Origin: Pseudomonas sp. Bc-h
GTDB taxonomy: Bacteria > Pseudomonadota > Gammaproteobacteria > Pseudomonadales > Pseudomonadaceae
Reading direction: 5' to 3'
Assembly: GCF_002080045.1 (NCBI RefSeq)
Contig: NZ_MUIN01000015.1
Coordinates: 1 to 62,730, forward strand
Length of the DNA: 62,730 nucleotides
The position numbers and the translations under genes are program-made. Of this stretch, positions 34,492 to 42,589 are shown piece after piece. The notes below the pieces were generated by a model. That model had not been told where the DNA came from and made no database searches. It worked only from the letters and a program-made list of their open reading frames with translations. Every line of letters starts with the position of its first letter. Position 1 is the stretch's first letter.

Positions 34492-34899
34492 ATGAGCATC
34501 AGCTTCGACAAGGCACTGGGCATTCACGAAAAGGCGCTGAACTTCCGCGCCCAACGTGCCGAAGTGCTGGCCAACAACATCACCAACGCCGACACGCCTA
34601 ATTACAAGGCGCGCGACCTGGACTTCTCCAAGGTGCTGGCCGCCGAAAGTGACAAGGCCAACAACGGCACCTTCGCCCTGAACATGACCAACAGCCGACA
34701 CATCGAAGCTGAAGGCATGAGCAGTGGCGATGCGAGCCTGCTGTACCGCACACCGTCGCAGCCTTCGCTGGACCAGAACACCGTCGACTCTCAGGTCGAA
34801 AACGCCAACTACGCCGAGAACGCCATTGGCTTTCAGGCCAGTTTCACCTTGCTCAACAGTAAGTTCAAAGGGCTGGTAGCAGCCCTGCGCGGAGAGTAA
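34492..34899 (+). CDS. flgB: Flagellar basal-body rod protein FlgB
   Basis: A 135-residue proximal rod protein of the usual size. It has the axial-protein N-terminal motif RAEVLANNITNADTPNYKARD and the C-terminal helix (VENANYAENAIGFQASFTLL) that forms the rod coiled coil with the N-terminus. It is exported by the flagellar type III apparatus without a signal peptide. It is the first gene after the sigma-54 promoter and is followed by flgC at 3 bp. Confidence 0.96.
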   Translation: MSISFDKALGIHEKALNFRAQRAEVLANNITNADTPNYKARDLDFSKVLAAESDKANNGTFALNMTNSRHIEAEGMSSGDASLLYRTPSQPSLDQNTVDSQVENANYAENAIGFQASFTLLNSKFKGLVAALRGE

Positions 34900-34902
34900 T
34901 TC

Positions 34903-35346
34903 ATGTCTCTATCCAGTGTTTTCAATATTGCCGGTAGTGGCATGAGTGCCCAGAACACTCGCCTGAACACCGTCGCCAGTAACATCGCCAACGCCGAAAC
35001 CGTGTCGTCCAGCCTGGACAAGACCTACCGCGCCCGTCACCCGGTGTTCGCCACCGTGTTTCAGGGTCAGGAGTCCGGCGGTAGCGCTTCGCTGTTCGAA
35101 GACCAAGGCCAGGCCGGCACCGGCGTGCAGGTTTCCGGCATCGTTGAAGATGCTTCCAACCTGGAAGCACGTTACGAGCCAAACCATCCGGCAGCCGACA
35201 AGAACGGTTACGTCTACTACCCGAACGTCAACGTCGTCAACGAGATGGCGGACATGATCTCGGCGAGTCGCTCGTTCCAGACCAACGCGGAAATCATGAA
35301 CACCGCGAAAACAATGATGCAAAAGGTCCTGACCCTGGGTCAGTGA
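34903..35346 (+). CDS. flgC: Flagellar basal-body rod protein FlgC
   Basis: A 147-residue rod protein with N-terminal NTRLNTVASNIANAETVS and C-terminal VNEMADMISASRSFQTNAEI, the paired axial helices of the family. It has normal length and sits 3 bp after flgB in the standard flgBCDE order. Confidence 0.96.
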   Translation: MSLSSVFNIAGSGMSAQNTRLNTVASNIANAETVSSSLDKTYRARHPVFATVFQGQESGGSASLFEDQGQAGTGVQVSGIVEDASNLEARYEPNHPAADKNGYVYYPNVNVVNEMADMISASRSFQTNAEIMNTAKTMMQKVLTLGQ

Positions 35347-35361
35347 TAAGGGGCGTGTGCA

Positions 35362-36057
35362 ATGACCGTTACTAACGACACAACCAGCAGCGATTACCTC
35401 AAATCGTTGCAGACGGTGACCTCCGGCAAGACTGGCGATACCACCACTGGCGCCAGCACCCTGGGCAAGGATTCGTTCCTGCAATTGTTGGTCACCCAGA
35501 TGCAGAACCAGAACCCCCTCGATCCCCAGGACAACAGCGAATTCGTGGCTCAGCTGGCGCAGTTCAGCAGCCTGGAAACCATGCAGAACCTGAGTACTTC
35601 GGTCGATGCGATCGGGGGCATGTACCAGTCTTCGCAAGCGCTGCAGGCCTCTTCGCTGGTCGGTCGCTCGGTCATTGTCGACAGCGGTTCGACCAGCGTC
35701 GACACCACCAAAGGCATGACCGGCCAAGTGGTCTTGCCGTCCACCAGCACCACGACCAGCGTCAATGTCTACGACAGCACCGGCACCATCGTGCGCACCA
35801 TCGATCTGGGTGAACAGAAGGCCGGCAACGCCAGCTTTACCTGGGACGGCAAGGACGACGCAGGCCAGACGCTCGCGACCGGCAACTACAGCTTCAAGGC
35901 TACGGGCAGCCTGGATGGTACGAATACCGGTCTTACGACCTACCTGCCTGCGACAGTAACGAGCGTCACCATGGGCTCGGCAGGCACCTCCATGACTCTC
36001 AACCTGGCCAACGGCGAAAACATCGCCTTGTCCAAAGTTCAACAAATCGGAATCTAG
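35362..36057 (+). CDS. flgD: Hook assembly (cap) protein FlgD
   Basis: A 231-residue hook-cap protein. The conserved N-terminal export/assembly region (LGKDSFLQLLVTQMQNQNPL, residues about 32-51) is followed by a tudor/FN3-like domain pair. A FLIG-like VRTIDLGEQKAGNASFTWDG segment lies in the C-terminal half. It caps the growing hook during FlgE polymerisation. AAGGGG precedes the ATG. Confidence 0.96.
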   Translation: MTVTNDTTSSDYLKSLQTVTSGKTGDTTTGASTLGKDSFLQLLVTQMQNQNPLDPQDNSEFVAQLAQFSSLETMQNLSTSVDAIGGMYQSSQALQASSLVGRSVIVDSGSTSVDTTKGMTGQVVLPSTSTTTSVNVYDSTGTIVRTIDLGEQKAGNASFTWDGKDDAGQTLATGNYSFKATGSLDGTNTGLTTYLPATVTSVTMGSAGTSMTLNLANGENIALSKVQQIGI

Positions 36058-36085
36058 AGCCGACTCGACGGCGCAGGAGTGATAC

Positions 36086-37408
36086 ATGTCTTTCAATATC
36101 GGTCTGAGTGGGCTCTACGCAGCAAATAAAAGTCTGGACGTCACCGGCAACAACATTGCCAACGTCGCGACTGTAGGCTTCAAGTCGTCCCGTGCGGAAT
36201 TTGCCGACCAGTACGCGCAATCCATTCGTGGCACGTCTGGCGGTACCAATGTCGGCAGCGGCGTGACCACTGCAGCAGTGACCCAGAGCTTCACCCAGGG
36301 TGCCCTGACCACCGGTACCGGTCGTGACCTGGACCTGGCGATCAACGGCAACGGCTTCTTCATGGTCAGCAACAATGGCGAGAAGCTGTATACCCGCGCC
36401 GGTAACTTCCATACCGACAGCGCCGGCAACATCATCGACACCAACGGCAATAACCTGCAGGGTTATGGCGTTGACGCCAACGGTAACGTGAAGACCGGCG
36501 TGCTGACCAATCTCAAGGTCGACACCTCGAACATGCCGCCGAAGGCGACGAGCAGCATTACCATCAGCTCTAACCTGGACTCGACCAAAGAGATCAACAC
36601 CGCTGCGGCGTTCGATCCGGAAAAGGTCGAGACCTACGACCTGACCTACAGCACCAAGATCTACGACAGCCAGGGCAACGAGCACACACTGGATCAGTAT
36701 TTCCGGAAGACGGGACTCAATACTTGGGACATGTACAGCCTGGTGGACGGTCGCAGCATCAACGATCCGACCAAGACCACGCCAGACGTGACCAACCTGA
36801 CGTTCGATTCGGCAGGCAACATGGTGACTTCGCCAGCGCCGACTTCCACCGCGAACATGGTGGTAAACACTGACGGTACCTTCACCGTGGCCAACTGGAT
36901 TCCAGGCCAGAGCAAGACTGTCGGTTCGACCACCACTTGGGCAGCCAACGGCGCAGCGGCGGCAACGGGCGGCATGAAGCTGGACATGTTGGCGACCACT
37001 CAGACCAACGCTGCGGGCGGTGCCATCGCGAAGAATCAGGACGGTAACTACACCGGCCAGATCAGCGCCATGAACGTCGACGCTACCGGCAACCTGTTCG
37101 CTACTTACACCAACGGCGAGTCGCGCACTATCGGCCAGGTCGCGTTGACCTCTTTCGCTAACGTTCAGGGTCTGTCTCCTGCGGGCGGCACGATGTGGCG
37201 TGAAACCTACGCTTCCGGTATTCCGGTCACGGGTGCGCCGGAGTCCGGTACGCTGGGTAACATTACCGGTTCGGCACTGGAGGAATCCAACGTCGACCTG
37301 ACCACCGAGCTGGTCGAGCTGATCAAGGCACAGAGTAACTATCAGGCGAACGCGAAGACTATTTCGACTGAAAGCACCATCATGCAGACCACGATTCAGA
37401 TGGCCTGA
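36086..37408 (+). CDS. flgE: Flagellar hook protein FlgE
   Basis: A 440-residue hook protein with N-terminal MSFNIGLSGLYAANKSLDV and VTGNNIANVATVGFKSSRAEF, a single middle D2-type domain (about residues 165-300, with LDQYFRKTGLNTWDMYSL) and C-terminal LVELIKAQSNYQANAKTIS. Length is typical for Pseudomonas. AGGAGTGATAC precedes the ATG. It ends the flgBCDE unit at a terminator. A longer paralogue follows at 37790. Confidence 0.96.
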   Translation: MSFNIGLSGLYAANKSLDVTGNNIANVATVGFKSSRAEFADQYAQSIRGTSGGTNVGSGVTTAAVTQSFTQGALTTGTGRDLDLAINGNGFFMVSNNGEKLYTRAGNFHTDSAGNIIDTNGNNLQGYGVDANGNVKTGVLTNLKVDTSNMPPKATSSITISSNLDSTKEINTAAAFDPEKVETYDLTYSTKIYDSQGNEHTLDQYFRKTGLNTWDMYSLVDGRSINDPTKTTPDVTNLTFDSAGNMVTSPAPTSTANMVVNTDGTFTVANWIPGQSKTVGSTTTWAANGAAAATGGMKLDMLATTQTNAAGGAIAKNQDGNYTGQISAMNVDATGNLFATYTNGESRTIGQVALTSFANVQGLSPAGGTMWRETYASGIPVTGAPESGTLGNITGSALEESNVDLTTELVELIKAQSNYQANAKTISTESTIMQTTIQMA

Positions 37409-37432
37409 TAACGGTTGATTGTTTTTGATTTT

Positions 37433-37461
37433 GGGCCCCTCTTCGGAGGGGCTTTTTTTTT
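37433..37461 (+). terminator. Rho-independent terminator after flgE
   Basis: A GCCCCTC / GAGGGGC stem with a TTCG tetraloop and a nine-T tail lies 26 bp after the flgE stop. Confidence 0.95.
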
Positions 37462-37789
37462 GTGCCGGGTTTGGATGTTGTGGTGATGCCGGGTTTTTGT
37501 TGTGCCGTCAGGCAGAACCATGATCAGCGCCACCACCGATAACCGATCTGCACGCTGATCCAGGCGTCATGCCCCGGCGCCACGATGCGCTCAATCCCTC
37601 AAATATCGCCGCAAAAAACATCAAGAGCCGTCCCACCCGATAACTAGAAACTTCCTACTTCCGTTGATGCGAGACTCGAATTCGCTGACAAATGAATGCC
37701 CTTGAGTCCCTACCTTCGACTGCATTCCTTTGCCCGCGAAAACCAATGCATTGACGCACGTGTCGTTCAAAACGACTCATGGAGGGTTC
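37462..37789. other. Non-coding leader of the second flgE-like gene
   Basis: No gene is seen in about 330 bp. It includes a segment beginning ATCAGCGCCACC and ending ATCGCCGCAAAAAAC that resembles the stretch upstream of flgB. No convincing sigma-54 site was found. CCCGATAA at 37637 resembles a FliA -10, but the -35 is poor. Confidence 0.4.
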
Positions 37790-39601
37790 ATGTCATTCAA
37801 CATCGCAGTGGCCGGTTTGCATGCGGCACACAAACGCATGGAAGTGGCGGGCAACAACATCGCCAACGTCGGCACCTCGGGTTTCAAATCATCGCGGGCG
37901 GAATTCTCCGCGGTGTATTCATCTTCGGCGCTGGGCGGCAGCGGCTCGTCGTCAGGCGATGGCGTGCGCCTGGCCGATGTCTCGCAGAACTTCAAGGCGG
38001 GCGGCGCGATGTCCAGTCAGGGACGGCCGCTCGATATGCGCATCGAGGGCAAAGGGTTTTTCGTCATGAGCGATGGCGGGGCGCTGAGCTATACCCGGTC
38101 CGGGGCGTTTCACGTCGACGCGGAAAACTTCGTGGTGGACCCGCAAGGTGGGCGCCTGCAGGGTTATGGGGTAAACGCCGAGGGCAAGTTGATCAACGGC
38201 CTGCGCAGCGACCTGAAAATCGACACCGCCAACATTGCCCCCAAGCCCACCAGCAAGCTTGAGCAAACGTTGAATCTGGATTCCGCTTCTGCGTCGCTGG
38301 CCGCGTTGCCGCATTTCAATCCCGACGATCCGCGCACTTACACCCGGGTAGTCACTCATACCATCCAGGATGCTGGCGTACCCGAGGTGAGGGAAACCAA
38401 GGGCAAGAATCCCGAAGGTGATGAGATTGTCCTCACGCCCGCCAAAGCAGCAATTCCACCGCAGGATCACGAACTCAAACAGTATTTCGTCAAGACCGAC
38501 GACACCACCTGGACTTCGTACATCCTCATCGATGGCATCAATCCGCTGGACCCCTCCAGCATGTCGCCACTGGAGGTCGGGTTGCATACCGACGCCAATG
38601 GCAAGCTGTCCTTGAGCGGCAACTCAGGTGCAGTCAGCAAGACATCCGATGTCGAACTGGCGCTCAATGGCTGGCAGCCAGCCGTCAAGGTCAACGGTGG
38701 CTGGACGCCCAGCGACGCAGCCAGTGCCGGCCCGATCAAACTGCCGCTCGACGATGTCAGCGGGGCGCTGCTCGACCCCGCCGATGCTGTGATGTTGCGC
38801 CCTGTTCCAGCGTTCGATCCCAGTGACATCACTACCTTCAACAAGATGTTCACCACCGGTGTATTCGACAGTCTTGGCAACCAGCACCAAATGACCCAGT
38901 ACTTCGTCAAGGACGGCAGCAACAGCTGGAAAATGCACGTGCTGGTCGACGGTCGCAACCCGCAAAACCCCGAGCGAACCGATCCGGTCACCGCCAGCAT
39001 GCTGTTCGACGCGCGGGGCAATTTGCAGTCGCTGGTGGGCGGGAAAGGGCTGGTGGGCGCCAATCAGAAATTGACGCTCGACAACTGGGTGCCCGCCAAG
39101 GATCTGGATGGCGTTGGCGCAGGCAAACGATGGGGAAGCAACGGCGCCTCGGCAAATGCCGACGGCATCGTGCTGGACATGAGCAAGTTGAGTCAGTACC
39201 GAGCGGATACGGCACTGATCTCGCCTGTCACCGACGGGCACGCTGCGGGCGAAATGCGCGATCTGTCGATTGATCGCAACGGCATCATCAGCGCGGGTTT
39301 CAGCAACGGCGTGCATCGCAAGATTGGCCAGGTGATGCTCGCCGGTTTTACCAACGAACAAGGCCTGCAGCCCATCAGCGGTACTCGCTGGAAAGAAACC
39401 CATGAGTCCGGGATCGCCAATTATGACGGCGCAGCGGTGGGGAGTCTGGGCAGTATCGTCGGGCGCTCGTTGGAAGGTTCCAACGTCGACATGTCGCAGG
39501 AGCTGGTGGATCTGATCCAGGCGCAGACGGCGTATCAGGCCAACTCGAAAACCCTGTCGACCGAAGCGGAAATGATGCAGACGCTCATACGCGCGACGTA
39601 A
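37790..39601 (+). CDS. flgE2: Second, enlarged FlgE-like hook protein with a duplicated middle domain
   Basis: A 603-residue FlgE family protein. The N-terminus (MSFNIAVAGLHAAHKRMEV, GNNIANVGTSGFKSSRAEF) and C-terminus (SQELVDLIQAQTAYQANSK) are standard axial helices. Between them the D2-type motif occurs twice: LKQYFVKTDDTTWTSYILID near residues 228-247 and MTQYFVKDGSNSWKMHVLVD near 367-386. Each is preceded by a FNPDD/FDPSD-type strand, so the extra 160 residues are an internal domain duplication. ATG 37790 has GGAGGG upstream. A terminator separates it from flgE. It may be an alternative hook or a hook-associated variant; no frameshift is visible. Confidence 0.9.
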   Translation: MSFNIAVAGLHAAHKRMEVAGNNIANVGTSGFKSSRAEFSAVYSSSALGGSGSSSGDGVRLADVSQNFKAGGAMSSQGRPLDMRIEGKGFFVMSDGGALSYTRSGAFHVDAENFVVDPQGGRLQGYGVNAEGKLINGLRSDLKIDTANIAPKPTSKLEQTLNLDSASASLAALPHFNPDDPRTYTRVVTHTIQDAGVPEVRETKGKNPEGDEIVLTPAKAAIPPQDHELKQYFVKTDDTTWTSYILIDGINPLDPSSMSPLEVGLHTDANGKLSLSGNSGAVSKTSDVELALNGWQPAVKVNGGWTPSDAASAGPIKLPLDDVSGALLDPADAVMLRPVPAFDPSDITTFNKMFTTGVFDSLGNQHQMTQYFVKDGSNSWKMHVLVDGRNPQNPERTDPVTASMLFDARGNLQSLVGGKGLVGANQKLTLDNWVPAKDLDGVGAGKRWGSNGASANADGIVLDMSKLSQYRADTALISPVTDGHAAGEMRDLSIDRNGIISAGFSNGVHRKIGQVMLAGFTNEQGLQPISGTRWKETHESGIANYDGAAVGSLGSIVGRSLEGSNVDMSQELVDLIQAQTAYQANSKTLSTEAEMMQTLIRAT

Positions 39602-39625
39602 TGAACGGCTGCTGCTTTTGATCCG

Positions 39626-39691
39626 GTAGCAGTCCGGTTTGCCGGCGGTGGCGTAATTGAATATCGCCACCGCCGGCAAGCCGTGCTGCTC
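39626..39691. repeat. REP-like inverted repeat
   Basis: TTGCCGGCGGTGGCG (39639-39653) and its exact reverse complement (39665-39679) are flanked by matching AGCAGTCCGG / CCGTGCTGCT. It is the same family as 29091-29145 and as the GTAGCAGTCCGG part of the array at the right end. It lies after the second flgE-like gene. Confidence 0.85.
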
Positions 39692-39725
39692 CGGAGCGCA
39701 GAAGGTCGGCAAAAAAAAGCATCCG

Positions 39726-39905
39726 CTAAATCGAACAATCCGACTTCACGAACCCGCGACTCACCTTGATCCAGCTCTTGCCCGGGCTAGTCTGCGCGCA
39801 GACGGTCTTGTGTTTCCCTTGCCAGAGGTAATAAGGCGCTTGCGCGGCGACCGCAACGGTCGAGCAGGCGAGGAGGAGGAGGGCGAGGGCGAGCGGCAAG
39901 CGCAT
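39726..39905 (-). CDS. Small secreted protein of unknown function
   Basis: A 59-residue product from ATG 39905, with AGGAAA 6-7 bases upstream. Residues 1-21 are a clear signal peptide (MRLPLALALLLLACS, then VAVAA-QA). The mature part is about 38 residues, basic and aromatic (YYLWQGKHKTVCAQ) with two cysteines (VCAQ and KSDCSI) that could form one disulfide. It is antisense to the flagellar operons and sits between them. It is not recognised as a known family; the signal peptide and ribosome site make it a believable gene. Confidence 0.65.
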   Translation of the reverse strand: MRLPLALALLLLACSTVAVAAQAPYYLWQGKHKTVCAQTSPGKSWIKVSRGFVKSDCSI

Positions 39906-40105
39906 GACAATTTCCTGTTGGCAAAAGGCCGGTAAGCGAATCGCTGCAATTATCGCTCCTCGCGCGAAATTTTTTTGGCGGCAGTGACGGCGATTTTCGG
40001 TGAAAGCGGCGGTCCGCCGTCGCGGCTGAGAATTCGAGCTGCCGCCAGCACCGATTTGCCCCCGTAACCACTGGAAAATCAGCACTTTGTATCACGTCTG
40101 AAAAA

Positions 40106-40122
40106 CTGGTTCGATTATTGCT
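40106..40122 (+). promoter_or_regulatory. Sigma-54 promoter of flgFGHIJKL
   Basis: CTGGTTCGATTATTGCT has the -24 GG and -12 GC separated by 10 bp, differing from the consensus only inside the -24 box. It lies 54 bp before the flgF start, as expected for an RpoN class III operon. Confidence 0.85.
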
Positions 40123-40176
40123 ATGACCTGATCAGTACAGCTACAGGCGGCAAGCGTCTGTCGGAGGAGGAAGACT

Positions 40177-40917
40177 GTGGACAAGTTGCTTTACGTCGCC
40201 ATGAGTGGTGCGTCGGAAAACGCCATTGCGCAAAAGGCCCATGCCAACAACCTGGCGAACGTCTCGACCAACGGGTTTCAGCGTGACCTGGAACAGGCCC
40301 GCTCGATGCCGGTGTTTGGCGAGGTCAACCCGTCGCGCGCCTATGCCATGAGCGAGCGCCCGGGCACTGACTTCAGCCAGGGTTCGATGATCGATACCGG
40401 TCGCGATCTGGACGTCGCCGTCAAGGGCAACGGCTGGATGGCGGTCCAGACCCCCGACGGTGGCGAAGCCTACACCCGCACCTCCAGCATGAACATTGAC
40501 GCCCTCGGCGTGCTGCGTGATGGCAATGGTTTGCCGGTCATGGGCAACAGTGGGCCGATTGCCGTGCCGCCTCAGCAGCAGATCGAGATCGGCGCCGACG
40601 GCACGATCAGCGTTCGCTCGCTCGGTGAGAGCCCGCAGGTGATGGCCGAGATCGACCGCATCAAGCTGGTCAAGCCGGACCTGGCCAATATGGAAAAAGG
40701 CCCCGACGGTCTGATGCACACCAAAGACGGCAAACCGGCGCAGGCCGATGCCGACGTGCAAGTGGAGTCCGGGTTTCTGCAGTCGAGCAACGTTAACGCC
40801 GTCGATGAAATGACGTCGGTGCTGGCGCTGTCCCGCCAATTCGAACTGCACATCAAGATGATGAAGACCGCCGAGCAGGATGACGAGTCGATGGCTCGCG
40901 TCTTGCAAATGGGCTAA
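40177..40917 (+). CDS. flgF: Flagellar basal-body rod protein FlgF
   Basis: A 246-residue rod protein starting with GTG (MDKLLYVAMSGASENA), with GGAGGA 8-10 bases upstream. It has the axial motif AHANNLANVSTNGFQRDL and C-terminal VNAVDEMTSVLALSRQFEL. It is the first gene of the flgF-L operon and 47 bp before flgG. Confidence 0.96.
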   Translation: MDKLLYVAMSGASENAIAQKAHANNLANVSTNGFQRDLEQARSMPVFGEVNPSRAYAMSERPGTDFSQGSMIDTGRDLDVAVKGNGWMAVQTPDGGEAYTRTSSMNIDALGVLRDGNGLPVMGNSGPIAVPPQQQIEIGADGTISVRSLGESPQVMAEIDRIKLVKPDLANMEKGPDGLMHTKDGKPAQADADVQVESGFLQSSNVNAVDEMTSVLALSRQFELHIKMMKTAEQDDESMARVLQMG

Positions 40918-40940
40918 TGACTGACAGCTTGCGCCGATAA
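40915..40940 (+). promoter_or_regulatory. Possible FliA promoter before flgG
   Basis: GCCGATAA at 40933-40940 is a perfect FliA -10 element. The upstream TAATGACT (40915) is a moderate -35 match at 10-bp instead of 11-bp spacing. The -10 also lies in a small GCGCC/GGCGC hairpin, so chance is possible. Confidence 0.3.
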
Positions 40941-40964
40941 TCAGGCGCTCGAGGAGATTGAAGA

Positions 40965-41753
40965 ATGCTTCCGGCACTTTATGTGGCTAAAACCGGCCTG
41001 GCGGCTCAGGACACCAACCTGACCACCATTTCGAACAACCTGGCCAACGTCTCGACCACTGGTTTCAAGAGTGATCGCGCCGAATTCCAGGACCTGCTCT
41101 ATCAGATCAAGCGTCAGCCAGGTGCTCAGTCCACTCAGGACAGCGAGCTGCCATCGGGCCTGCAGCTGGGTACCGGTGTGCGCATCGTCGGCACCCAGAA
41201 GAACTTCACCGCCGGTAGCCTGCAAACCACCAACCAGCCGCTGGACATGGCGGTGAACGGCCGCGGTTTCTTCCAGATCCGTCAACCGGACGGCACCCTG
41301 GCGTACACCCGTGACGGTACGTTCCACCTGGACAGCAACGGCCAGATCGTGACCTCCAATGGTTATGCGCTGGAGCCTGCGATTGTCGTTCCACAAGACT
41401 CGCAGACCTTCACCGTGGGCGAAGACGGCACCGTGTCGATCACCACATCGACCAATACCGCAACGCCACAGGTGATCGGCAACATCCAGACCGCCGACTT
41501 CATCAACCCGGCCGGCCTGCAATCGCAAGGCGGCAACCTGTACCTGGAAACCGCGTCCAGCGGCGCTCCGCAAGTGGGTACTCCGGGTCTGAACGGTCTG
41601 GGCGTGGTCAAGCAGAACACCCTGGAAAACTCCAACGTCAGCACCGTTGAAGAGCTGGTGAACATGATCACCACTCAGCGCGCCTACGAGATGAACTCCA
41701 AAGTGATCTCGACCGCCGACTCGATGCTGCAGTACGTGACTCAGAACTTGTAA
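40965..41753 (+). CDS. flgG: Flagellar basal-body distal rod protein FlgG
   Basis: A 262-residue distal rod protein of canonical length. It has TTISNNLANVSTTGFKSDRA, the FlgG-specific region LYQIKRQPGAQSTQDSELPS and C-terminal VEELVNMITTQRAYEMNSK. GAGGAG precedes the ATG. It is followed by the L-ring gene. Confidence 0.97.
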   Translation: MLPALYVAKTGLAAQDTNLTTISNNLANVSTTGFKSDRAEFQDLLYQIKRQPGAQSTQDSELPSGLQLGTGVRIVGTQKNFTAGSLQTTNQPLDMAVNGRGFFQIRQPDGTLAYTRDGTFHLDSNGQIVTSNGYALEPAIVVPQDSQTFTVGEDGTVSITTSTNTATPQVIGNIQTADFINPAGLQSQGGNLYLETASSGAPQVGTPGLNGLGVVKQNTLENSNVSTVEELVNMITTQRAYEMNSKVISTADSMLQYVTQNL

Positions 41754-41862
41754 GTCCATCTGCAAACGGAATCTGAAACACCTGATGTCCTTCAACGAAA
41801 CACCTGATCAATCCGATGGGGCGCCTGAAAAACGCCTGCTACACCGCGAGGTTTTAAGTGTC

Positions 41863-42576
41863 ATGAAACGGCTTTCTGTATTGCGGCTTTCCCTGTTTGC
41901 AGCACCGCTGTGCGGTATCGCGCTGCTGACAGGTTGCGTTGCGCCTTCGGCCAAACCCAATGACCCTTATTACGCGCCGGTGTTGCCACGAACGCCGCTG
42001 CCGGCTGCAGCCAACAACGGCTCTATTTATCAGGCCGGGTTCGAGCAGAACCTGTACGGCGACCGCAAGGCTTACCGGGTCGGTGACATCATCACCATCA
42101 CCCTGTCCGAGAAAATGGCGGCCAGCAAGGCGGCCAGTTCCGGGATCAGCAAGACCAGCAAGACCAGCGTCGGCCTGACGTCGCTGTTCGGTGTTGGCGT
42201 CAACACCAACAACCCGGTCGGCAGTGGCGACCTGAGCCTGGACGCCGGGTACAGCGGCGACCGCGCAACCAAGGGCGACGGCAAGGCCGCGCAGAGCAAC
42301 AGCCTGACCGGCTCGATCACGGTGACCGTGGCCGATGTGTTGCCTAACGGCATTCTGTCGGTTCGCGGCGAGAAGTGGATGACCCTCAACACCGGTGACG
42401 AGCTGGTGCGTATCGCGGGCCTCATCCGTGCCGATGACATCGCTACCGACAACACCGTTTCGTCCACTCGCGTGGCCGACGCGCGCATCACATATTCCGG
42501 TACAGGGGCGTTTGCCGATTCCAGTCAGCCAGGCTGGTTCGACCGATTCTTCCTGAGCCCGTTGTTCCCTTTCTGA
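41863..42576 (+). CDS. flgH: Flagellar L-ring lipoprotein FlgH
   Basis: A 237-residue outer-membrane L-ring protein. The lipobox LLTGC gives Cys at about residue 25 after a short signal peptide from ATG 41863; the longer frame from 41785 adds 26 charged residues that would spoil the signal. The FlgH core (GDIITITLSEKMAASKAAS, then GILSVRGEKWMTLN and ITYSGTGAFADS) is complete. The 13-bp gap to flgI fits one operon. Confidence 0.95.
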   Translation: MKRLSVLRLSLFAAPLCGIALLTGCVAPSAKPNDPYYAPVLPRTPLPAAANNGSIYQAGFEQNLYGDRKAYRVGDIITITLSEKMAASKAASSGISKTSKTSVGLTSLFGVGVNTNNPVGSGDLSLDAGYSGDRATKGDGKAAQSNSLTGSITVTVADVLPNGILSVRGEKWMTLNTGDELVRIAGLIRADDIATDNTVSSTRVADARITYSGTGAFADSSQPGWFDRFFLSPLFPF

Positions 42577-42589
42577 TACCGGGATAGCC

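Noticed and set aside
37628..37644. FliA promoter for the second flgE-like gene (TCAAG followed by CCCGATAA)
   Set aside because: The spacing between the two boxes is about 4 bp too short and the -35 at proper spacing does not match.
37409..39601. The second flgE-like gene as a simple misassembly or recent copy of flgE
   Set aside because: It differs from flgE throughout, has its own leader and ribosome site, and contains an internal duplication not found in flgE.
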